Positions 46,501 through 58,500 of a stretch of 64,000 nt of DNA are shown piece by piece. A model generated the notes under the pieces. The model was not told the DNA's origin, did not search any database, and saw nothing but the letters and a program-made list of their open reading frames with translations. The position numbers were made by a program, and so were the translations under genes. This stretch comes from Orthonyx spaldingii. Lineage: Eukaryota > Chordata > Aves > Passeriformes > Orthonychidae. Position 1 is the stretch's first letter; every line of letters starts with the position of its first letter. The stretch is taken from NCBI GenBank assembly GCA_013397795.1, contig VZTJ01004286.1, positions 4,005,753 through 4,069,752 on the forward strand, in the 5' to 3' direction.

Positions 46501-49500
46501 ATCTGTCATAATGCATGTGTATGACTTAGCAATGAAGATATATTCCTAACAGGCTATTAGTCTAATGGGATTCACAAAAAAAATGGATAGCATTTCAGAA
46601 AAAATAAATTAGGAACAAAAGGAGTCTGGGATTTAATGGGTAAGCAACAAAAATTCTGGTATGACTGCTACCGTGATCTGCCTTGTTATCTGTAGCAATT
46701 ACAGTGTCTGATCAGATTAAATGGCATCCTTGGAAAAAGGTGGAGAGTGAAGCTTTAAAGGTTATGATAGCCAGGAAACGATGAATGTCAAATAACCTGA
46801 AGATGACATAAAGGTAACTGTGAATATCGAGCTAAAAGAAAGGTTTGTGAACAAGGAGAAACCAGATTATTTTTGCTGAGAACAAACTATGCCTACCAAT
46901 ATGCAGAGGCTCTAGGTAGAAGCTCTCTGAGCAAAGATATGCAAAATAAAGTTTAACTTCATAGCAAAAACTATGACTTGTATCAGGACGGGTCTTTCAA
47001 ACTTTGCAGTTGTACCAAGGGAAGTAACACTGCTCTTGCTTTTTCTACTGAATAAGCAGCAAGGGAGGAGGGAAGAGAAGAAGGAACAAGTGAGGAGGGA
47101 AGCGAAGAAAGAAGTGGTAACAGGGAGGAAGTGTGCCTGACCTCTCTACTGACCTCTTGAGAGAAGTCAGACTGAAGGAAGGAACAGCTCTAATCTCCAG
47201 CAGCTGGGATGCAACAGCAGAAGTGGGACTAGTTCTACCAACATGGGATTTGTGCTGAAGGAACAAGCAAGAGGAAACAAATCACATTCCAGTCTCTATC
47301 ACCAGCTCACACTGGTGCTGTCACCACACCACCTCCTCATCACAATGCCGCTAAAAAGCAAGGAACTTCACTGTTACAAACAACAGAACGAGTTATCGCC
47401 CATTCCATACCAGGCAGAGAATGTATGAAGGCCCAAACTTCATCGACAGTCCAGACTGAGGGGTCAGTTTGCACCACGGGTATGAGGTCGATGCTCTCGG
47501 GCACTTTGCGCATCCGCAGCTCCCGCAGCTCCCGCTCCCTCTCGCTCTGCCTCCGCAGCCGCGTGGTCATGGCCGTCGGAACCGCGTCGTCGTGAGGGGC
47601 CAGATCTTCTTCTGCAGATGGATAAGTAATTGGCAGCTGGAAAATGCAGCACAAATACACTACAGTATTAGGCTTTATTTGCAATCCCCAGAGCAATGCC
47701 GTAGTTTTAAGCAAATATTCCACAGACCTGTCTAAGAAAATGATCTCGTGACGCCCCCTCAGGGCCGCTCGGCCGACGCCCGCGCCGCCCAAGACTTTGG
47801 CTATCTGACTTCCGATTCCAACGACTGGTCTTGTCTGATGGAAACAGCCCAAATTTCTTAGTGCAACTAAGGCTGTGCCTAAAGAAGTAAGATATATTCG
47901 ATAATGCACTAGTAGTTCTTTGGACTGAATTCAATCAAGTAACCATAAAATCACAGTGTTGTAGAAAGGTTGCTTAATTACAACAACAGCTGTCACAGAA
48001 ATACAAGAGGAAGGTATCTCAAAGGCCATTTGCTCAAAACCCTCATCTCGATGTGGGACCAGGTACAACCATATTAAACCTGGAAGATGTCTGTCTTCCC
48101 CATTCTTAAAAATATTCTATGATAGAAATACCTTTGTATATTATCACATAGTACAGTTCTGCTCTGAAATGTCCACAGAAAACCTAAAATCACATCGTAT
48201 TGTTTGGTTCCATTTTCTCTACCTAGCCGATACCCAGTCAAGGGAGGATGGAGGAAAAAATCTCATGTTAAGATTAAAGGGTTAAATCCCTTTAAGATAG
48301 TTTTGCTTGTGGTGTCCCAGGAAGTACCAAATCAAAAACATATATTTCCACTACTTAAATGGGAATGTAGCAGACATAAGAGAAAGGTCACGTCCAGACA
48401 CACTGATGCCAAAAAAGAGCTAAAAGGGTGACTAGAAATGGGAAACTATTCCCCATTTCTAAAACTTATGGTATTAAACATCAATTTTTCAGCTGTCATG
48501 ATGGAAGATTTTGCATTCAGATGTTGACTGTGAATTCTTGCTCTCTTAACCAGGAGAGGTTAATCCATTAACCAGATAATGATAAATAATAACTACATAG
48601 AGTTACCTTTTGGCACAAGATGTGGAGCAGAATCTTTTCGACCGTAGAAACTTATTGGGATATCCCATTTTCCCACAAAATTCACACTTCAGAAGATCAT
48701 TTTCAATTTCCTCCAGTCCCTCTAAAGAAAGGAATGAGGCATAAAGAAGTCAGTTCCAATGACACGAAATTATGTTCACATTTCTCACCTCAAGCAGGCA
48801 AAAGATCTTCAAATATTTAACACATTCAATTAAATACTTTGATTAACAGACAGTTATGCAAAGGTAAGCAAGTCATAGATTTCATTCCCTCTAGAAAAGA
48901 TCTTCAACAAACTGAACCTTAATGAACCTTCAATTAAGTTATTCAATGAACTTAACCAGGTTTTTATTGAATTTCAAGCCATCCATGAGCAGGTCTGCCC
49001 ACAAACACAGTAAGCAATTAAAAAAGGGTTACAGTCCTCATGAATTGCTTTATAAAGAGTTCATTAAGAGAATAAAGCCTTCCACAGTCTAAATTCAAGC
49101 TCTCCTGTAATGACATAATGAATTAACCTTTAGAAGTACTTTCTTTGAATAGGCAACTGCTTCACAAGTCCCTTCACAAAAAAAGGGACTTGTGAAAGCA
49201 AGGAAAACACTGAATCTTGAATATATGTAACATTCGATCTATGAAAAATAGAATCTGCACGTAATAAAGAAAAGGATTATAGCATCTGCTGGTTTGCAGT
49301 TTATTGTTACAGAGTATTTTTCTGTTATTGGTGAGGTGTCACTGTTCCTGCTCTACAAAAAGCACTAGTGCAGCAAAGAGCTGGAAATACTGAAAAGGGT
49401 ATTTGAAGAGTGTTTCTACCACCCACACAATCATACCCTGGTTTACTATCAGAAAAACTCCTCTACTCAACTTCTGTGTACATGGATGTGTCTCAATGTT

Positions 49501-52500
49501 GGATGTTTTCTACCAGCACATTTAATAACTAGTTACAAATTTTGTACATAAACCTAACACCAGCTGTCAGGAACAGTAACTAAAACCAAAACTATGATTT
49601 GAATAATTCCACAGAACTGATAAACTGTCTGAAATTTGAGAAACAGCATAGTGTTGATACTGAAAAGAAAACTGAATTAACATCTAGTGAAACAAATTAA
49701 GGACAAATTAACTACTGCAGAGTTTGATATGGAAGAGGGAAAATAACTATTTTAAGAGAATGAACAAAAGAGTAGCATTAAGACAAATTTAAACAAGTCA
49801 CCAAAACCAGCTCTAATGCAACAAGGATACAAGCTGTGGAAAAGAAAACCCAGAGGTGGCTAAAAAAATCTGAACTTTCCAATCTTAGATGAATTTATAC
49901 AAAAATGTGTGTGCACAGAATAACGTGGCTTTTCTGGGCCAGGCCACAGTTCGATTTCCATTTCATAGCACACAGAACTGATGGGGAAAAGGGGCATTTA
50001 AACAAAAACTACAAACCCTCCGCAATCATATCCTCTATCTCTGTGTCGGATGAGTTGTCTGCATGTTTTGTGTTCTGCAAGTCTGATTCAACACACACCA
50101 CACTCATGATCTGACCCTCCACCAGCAATCTCTTCTCTGCAGGCTGTTCCACCAGCAAAGATGAACGACTGACCTATTGCAATAAAAACAAAGCAACAGT
50201 GAGTAATTAACATTATTCATAACAGCAAATAATTAAAAACAGTATTTGTGAATAATTAACAACACTGTTTGTGACTTAACAGTTCTAACTGAGAGGATGA
50301 TCAGTTTCTACTCCCTATCAATGAATCATAATTATATCGTGCCAAAGCTCATTTCTCAAACAAATTAAGACTCACTCTTCCTCTGCAAAGTTTGCAATTA
50401 CATTTAGCAAAGGAAGAAACACATTATATCTACAGAAATGAAGGAATGGTAAAATGAGACCCACTTGAATTAGTAAGACAGGTTTCAAACTGTCACTTTG
50501 TGATTTAAAATTTTCAACAGTAATTCTTCCAGACACAGCACTAATTATACCTAGAACAGTTAAGAGCTTGCTAGTGCTTGAAACAACAAATTGTAGCATT
50601 TTAGAATTTTAACACCAACTTGGCTCTGAGGTTTAAATTAAGGTATCACTTAAATTGAGGGATCTAGGAGACTGACAAATGTAAAAAAGTTATTCCAAAT
50701 GGTAGCCTAAAACCACTCGCTGTAGTTGTCTCCAGATATAGCCTATTACTCAAGTCACCAATCAGTGGAGAAAAGGTCAAAACCAACATAATTCAAGATC
50801 TAAATATCTACTAGCCACAAACAACATAATTATTTAAAAGATCAGTAGTAAAACAACTCCTAGCAGCTTTTAGACTTACAGGGAACGGCTCCAACCCCTC
50901 CTGAATCACAAAGCCTTCGATGACATGGGTGAGGATCTGGGGTTTAACAATAGCCTGTGGAGGTTTATTTTCTAGGCTGGGAATGCTGTTGGGCATGGAT
51001 GTGCTGTTGCTCCTTGTCGTTGCTGCTGGAAGCAAGAGAGGTGGTGGTGGAATAGAGGCATGTGAAGGATCAGATGGAGATTTAATTACTGAGGCACTGA
51101 CTGATGATGTCACTGAAGGCAGTCCCCCATGTTCTGAAAAAAATAACAAAGCACATTATGTTTTATCACTTATGTCCAACCACTGGCTCAGAATTCTGGA
51201 AGTAAGAGGTGATAAATCCCCAAGACCCATGTATGCAGCCATCAACCCCTAACACAGGCTCTTCCCTGTGCTTTATAGATTCCACTTTTAAAACAAGATG
51301 GTTTATCTTGACATACTATTCCACAAACACATCCTCCCCATGCAAACATTTCCCTTTGCTCAGTACCTACTAACTACAAGCATAGTTGGCCATTAATTAC
51401 TTACACAAACCACAAAGCCAAAAGCTACCTTAGTCTGGCACTTGTCCTTACCTGACAAAGGATCTTCTGAATTAAGAGCATCTCCATTGCCCAAGGTTAT
51501 GGCTGGTGGAGACAAGGTGGGTGGTGTGGGTGTTCTTGCCATGTGGACACAATCGGAGTCCTCGGGCATCTCCTCTTCACACACATTCTCCACTTGGTAA
51601 ATCTGCATCCAACAAACTATTGCTTTAGAGAGATTTCCATTCTATCTTAACACCTTAAAAGAGTTGCATAAATACAGTTTTAAAAATCAATTACCAGTTA
51701 AAATACGTTAATCTTTTAATAAAATATTAGTTTCCAAACTGCATACCAAACAATGAACTCTCAGGACATCACAATATCTATGAGAGCAAAAGTATTTTGT
51801 TAAAACAGCAGTATATAAAAAAGCACAGTTCTCCAATCAAACAGACCAGAGAACTTGACTTTTTCAATATCTTATATGTATAGTTTACTGTACTTTTATT
51901 TACAGATACATTTGATGTTAAACACATCTGCAAAATGCAATTTTAATGACAAGTCTGCAAATTGTTCTATCTTATACAGCAGTGTAACCAAACTGAGTAT
52001 TTCATAAGAGTACACCAAGACTATCAAGCATTAGTGATTATAACAGATTTTAAAGTCTTTTCCTCAAAAGTATTGAAATAAATTTACATAAATTCCTGAC
52101 AGTCAGTTTAGCAGATTAAAATGTAAAACACCACCCTGTCAAAAGCAAACCTGGCTTCTACTCTTTTCTCATGAAATATCGGAGTTGAGATTATTACCCT
52201 CTTAAAAATGAACAGCACACCTCCTTCCTTAACCTGTTGATAGCCTCAAAAAAGCCTACAAGAGCAGCTGATTTTTTTGCTCATTAGCATTTTACCACTA
52301 AAGCCCAGCAATGCTATCTTAAATGTCACCATTATTTGCATATCATTTTATTTTCCTCTACATGATTTTAATCCAGTGACTGAAGTCAAAACCTTCAGTT
52401 ACAAACTGCAGACATCTGAAACACTGAACCAAATTAAACAGGTGATGGGAATTGCCAAAACAGCATCCAAATTCCCCTATTCTTTTATGAAGAGAGTATT

Positions 52501-55500
52501 TTTAATGTTAGTACAAAATTAATTATCCAGAAACCTATCATCTCAATAACCTGATATGCACCTTCCACCTAGAATAGCTGATTCTCCTAAGCAAAATCTA
52601 CTTGTATTGAGGTAAAAGCTTACAGTGTACATTGTGATTACGAGAATTCTTTATGTAAGCATTGTCATATATTTACTTACTGCTTTAAACTCCAAATACA
52701 TTGTAATTTCATTAAGAAACAAGATCTTAGATCTTAAATTTGCACTTTCATGATTCCTGGTTGATATTCTTGACAGATGATCATTACAAAAAGCAAACAA
52801 AAAATCCCCAAACCAAAACATGAAACAGAACAAAAATGTCTATTGTTTTCTTAAAACTCAGTTCTGTAATCAATAAGTTTCTTTTCCTCTGTCTGGCACC
52901 TGATTTAGATCCCTTTGAAGTCAATGGGCCAGACTCACAGCTCTGGAGAAGCCCAGGGAAAGAATAAAGGATGCAATGTTATAACTCACCACTGGAGTTT
53001 CAATGGGAACCGACGGCTGCACCTGGAGATTGACTGCGACAGTCTGTGGCGGTGGAAGAGTTTGAAATGGCAGCTGGACCAAAGCTTCTGCAGCTGGAAG
53101 TTCTTCCTCAGAAACCAAAGTGTTTTGAACCAAAACCTGGCCCTGGGACAGAATTTCAGGCTGCACTTGTAAAGACTGCACCGACTGCAAGGGCAGCGGT
53201 TGTATCTGGGTTGAGGATGCCGAGAGCTGAGGCGGAGCTGCCAGAGGGATGGGAGCGGACTGCAGGGCTGGGTACTGCTGGTGTGGCGCGGAGGACACGA
53301 GCTGCTGGCCCGGGGACACCAGTCCGGGCGGCTCCACGGCGCCGATGTGCACGGCGGGCGAGGGCGGGAGCGGCAGGTGCGGCGGGAGGCCGAGCGGCCG
53401 CGCGGGGTTGGCCGCAGCCGCCGGGGGAGCGGCCGGCTCGGGCTGCAGAGCCGCCGGCACCAGCGAGCTGGCCTGCGACTGGATCAGCGCTTGGGGGTGG
53501 ATAATTATGGTGGGTGACTGGCTCGGGGAGTGGGAGGGCGGAGGGGATACCACCACTGACTGCTGAGCCGACTGCGATGGGGTGGGAGAGAGCGTGAGAG
53601 GCGGAGGGTGGATGTGGATGGGGGAGCAGTGGGACTGGGCGCTGCCGGGAGCCGGGGGCAGAGCGTGGCTCGGGAGGGGCAGGCAGTGCTGCGATGGGGG
53701 CGGCTCCTGGCCCGGAGGAGTCTGAAGTGCGATCGGCTGGACTTGCTGCTGCTGCTGCAGGATCAGCTGATGGTGGGAAATCTTTGGAGGTGGCGAATGA
53801 AGAGGGATCTGCTGATGTTTTACTAGAGAATGAGGTTGCAATGGAGAATATGAAGCTGTGAGGGGAGGGAAAAAATTACAATTAGCATTTATTTCTTCAA
53901 GTTTGGAAAATATTTTAAAATACCTCAAAAATTCTCACTTTAAAGATCAGCACAATTTTTAAACATTTACGATACTTGTGTAGAAATATCTTCTCTGACA
54001 GCATATAGAACACAGGAACAGTTTATTAGGGGAGTGTATTAATTTCCAAAGCAAAATGCAGCAATGAATAAAGGAATATGCCCATGCTTTTTACATACAT
54101 GTACTTTCTATAAAGAAGTATCTAAACTTATCTTTTTGGTGCTAGGTCTAAGATTATTGCTGATCCAGCCTTATTTAAGAATTTTATGCAACTTTGAATG
54201 GATTTAAGCTTTGCTTTGAAACAGACTGGAATAGAAATGATAAGCACATCACAATCAACAGGATTTGCTGATAACTATTAAGTTAAACTTTAGATAATAC
54301 TATGTTAAGAGACTAAATAAAATTCCAAGAGTTCAGTATAAATTTAAACCACTGAATGCATTTGCCTGAACTTGAACACAGCAACTGAGAGGTACAAATC
54401 TAAAAATAGTGCAGCTTCCAGAGAAATCACATCACCTTTAAGTGAACCAATGACTCACCAGACATTTCTTACAGCACACACACATATGGTCCTCCACACG
54501 CAAACATCTTCTTGCTTTGTCTTGTCCACTTGAGAAACAACTAATTTATGTAGGTTTTTTGATTTGTTCTGCTACTAAGGACGGATTTTTTTCTTACCAA
54601 CATGAGTTCTGAGAGCATGAGGGTTCAATACCTCCAGAATGTCTGCCTCCAAGTTCCCCTCTTTCTCTAAAAGCTGTCATTAAGCCAAGCTACATTCCAC
54701 AGAATTCAGACCAACTGTCCAGACTACCATCACTTTTGCAAAGTAAGAAAGCTAAGATGCAAATATGCTGCATGCAGGGTAAGTGCCTCTCTAACCTCTA
54801 AGTTTTGATTTATCTCAATACAAAATACTAAAATTCTGAGCATTGTTACCTATGGGTTTAAAAAAGTACTTGATATAAGAACATCCTCATGATGCAGACA
54901 ACACAGAAAAAGAAACTAAACCACCAATAAAATGGATTTTGATGGGAGCAAGAGGCTTGAGGTGGTTTCAGCCCACATTTTGTTGCCCAGAGATGGGATG
55001 ACATGTCCTGACAACAAGCTTAAAGAGAGAGACCAGGAATGAGAATTATGTTTGTGCTGTGTGACTCAACAGGGTATTACAGATCTTAATTTGCAATTTA
55101 AGGACATTCTTGCCTCTGCTTAATCAAAATTCTGTGCAACATCCAGTACCAACAAATACGTGAATTTACTATTAAAATTTGAACTCCGTTCATGTGGAAT
55201 AGCTATAATAAAATGGTCAAAGAGCACTGAACTCTTACAGAACTGTACCATACAGCTTAGTTTTAATTAAACTGTCCTCTAGCTGCACATTGATCCCACC
55301 TGGTGTGATGAGGTGGTGGATGCTGGATGTCCGTGTGACCGGCGTGCTCCGACACTCGGGAGCAGGGCTCTCCCCTTTCCTGTTGCTCTCTGAGGGCTCT
55401 GCCTGCCCGCCCTTGGAGCTGCTGACAGCTTTGCTGGGACACAGGGACTGCGTTTGACTGCTGCTCTTTGGTGGGCCATTCTGGGAACTTGACAACACAC

Positions 55501-58500
55501 CCAGCTTCTGACTGCGCAACGTCAAGTTCTGAACCTGGGAAATGAGCAAAACACGAAAAAATCCAAACTCTATAAATGTCTATGACAAATATCAGGCAAA
55601 AACAGCAAAAAAAAATTACATTTTGTAATGCTTCTCATCCCATGTGATCACAAGCTAAAAATCTGCATATCAAAGTATCTTCAAAGCCATAAAATTTAGA
55701 GAAAGATAGGGATCTTTATTACTTCAGTGATAAATACAGAAAAGTCTTTTTTGCCTTACTGGACTTTAAAAGAAATGGAAATTGTTAATTAATCTATATT
55801 AAAACTTTCATTTTTCTCTTTTATTGTGCCTTCAAAGTAAATGACACAAGACATCTTAAGCAAAAGCAATTTTGTTTTCACAAAGACACTGCAGAAGTGC
55901 AGTGGTCTGTGAGTGATCTTCCAGACACCAACATAAGCCAGAGCCTTGGGTGGTCAGTGGGACCAGAGTCTTCTCTGTGCTATCCATGTGCTAACGAAGC
56001 TGAGACCTTTGTTTCCACACCAATATTAACCTACCTTCTCACCATGACACCTCCAGTGTCACACGGAACAAAAGGTTTGCTTTCTGAAATGTAAATCAGT
56101 CAGGGATCATTTTCACTGAAGTCTCTTATATTACACCCAGATTCTGTACATAACGATCCCAGATCTCCAATCCTACGTGCTGAGCTAAAATTTCATTTCA
56201 AGGATAATGCCTACCCTTGTAGCACTAATTTACATCATCTTTTACATGAAAAAGAGGACTAATTATTGTCACCATCCCCTATTTTGATTACATAATCCCT
56301 TCCTCACTCAACAGTTAGTACCTGTGTAATGAACAGCCAGCTTATATTTCACCTCTCACTGCTCTGTGTCAGCACAGGGCACATTCAAACCCAAGTCAAC
56401 AGCACTTGTTTCCTCCCTGGCATGCAGGAGGCATTTGCTGCCATCCTGCCCAGTGAGGACAAATCAGCCTCCAGCACACCTCCACAGGTAAGGTGACTCA
56501 GTTGGAGTTTGGCAGGGCCACCCCAGCAGCTCATCTGCTCTCTGGTCTGGGGTGCAAGGAAAGCAAGAAAAACTTAAGCACATTTCCTTACTTTTCAGTT
56601 TTGTCCCTCTCAACTGGACAGACCTTGAATAAGTTTACACAAGCTCACCTGAGTAGCTGCAGACTGACAAGAAGATGAGGATGATGAGGAAACAACAGGA
56701 ATGTCAGACTGGACAGCAGCCACAGTGGTCGCAGGAGTAAAAATAAGCTGTTAAGCAAGAAAACACACATGGTAACAGACTGAAATTTTTTAAATCTGTG
56801 AAAGAAATGCAGTATCTCAAAGAGATACATAACTTAGACATAGTGATGTACAGCTTCTAAGATTTACTTTTTTACTTTTAGACTAATTTATTTAAAGAAC
56901 TATTTATCATGGTAACTCAAGTAAACAAAACTAAAAGAGGATAATGTAACCCAAATATAATATATTTCTTCTGCATATTGAGAAAAATCTTTGAGATCAA
57001 TAAAGATGATGTATGACCTTTCATACAAGCACTTTAGAGGACCTTCCCTTCACTACTACAAATTAGTGAAAAAAAGACAAGGAAGCAGCCCAATATCTAC
57101 TATATTTACAAAAGAGAGCTTAGATCTTCCAATAGGGACAGACCAAAGGCAAACTTCGTAAGGACTGTTAATCCTCAATCAAAACTTACCATCTGAGCTC
57201 GTAGATACATTTGAGCCTGGCTTGCACTCAGGGTGGGAGAGGTGCTGCCCAGCAACATCGTCTGTTGGGTGATGCTGCTGCTGGTGGTGTTGGAGGTCTG
57301 AGAACGGCTTATTATCTGTGCAGGTGTAGGAGAGGTGGAGAGGTTAATCTAAGGAAACAAAAATATTGCTTCTGTCATGGAAATTCAGTCACCCTAGGGT
57401 CTAAAGCCAGAAAGCCTTTGACAAAAATGGCAGCAGCAGTTGGAATCTCTGAACTGTAAAGATACCAAAAATATATTGAGCCAATCATCACAAAACTGGA
57501 TTCTGGCAAGACTGTACGTTTTTATTCTTAAACCGCATTTTGCAGTAAATAATAATAAGCAGTTACGAGTATAAACAATGATAGGAAGTTTGAAAAATAA
57601 GCCTCAGAAATACACATTTACTGAATATGTAGAACGAGCTTGCAATATTTGAATAAAAACCCCTTAACTTTAATATTAAAGACCTTTAAATGTTTATATT
57701 AACTGCCTGGACTGGTGTCTTCTGTTATGCAATCTGATCAGGACACTTCTTTGTGTCACCATGTATGGACTTTCAATCCTCATTTCACATATGCACACTG
57801 AAAAATGACTGAAGACCGAAACCTTCCCCAATTTCATATTATACGCTCCTCAAGAACCGCTCTTCAGCATCTTCTAAAAAAAGAAGCTGTTGTGTTTTTG
57901 CTTGTTTTTTTCCTAACCAATCTAACAGAGTTAAGTGCCCAGCTCTTTTTCATCACTTACTTAAAAGATATCCTTGAAAAACCCCAGCCCAATTATTTTG
58001 TTAGTTTAAGATCAGATGTCTTTACAGACTTTCCCTCCTAAATTTAATGAATGAATGGTTTTACTCCTAACAACTGTAAGCCAAGCCAAGCTATGAGAGC
58101 TTAAAAAAATATACAGCTAAATCACTGAAGCTATGCACTGGAGTCATGAACAGCTTGAGGGTGTGATTAACAAGCAGGATGTCTGTAGGACTAACAAATC
58201 CTACTTCAGACAACCGTAGAACTGTACAGAAGAGACGGTGCATGTCTGACAACGGCACTTAAAGAAATACAGCATGAACTGAACATAGAGCTGCTCACAA
58301 CTGAAACCTGAGCACATGCCTAGAACATGGGAGGTGAAACTGCAAAAAAGATGCATGGTAAGAGATGATAATCAATGAAAGAATGAATGCTATCAACATT
58401 TAATCAGTTTCATAAATATATGTGAGCATTGACTTGGATTCTTTAGATTTGGTGCTATTTAACCCCTGATACACCGTTATGATTTTCACCTACAGTAGTG

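Noticed and set aside
53046..53504. Antisense 152-codon frame over the PHC3 large exon
   Set aside because: It is a shadow of the Pro/Gln-rich coding sequence in GC-rich DNA.
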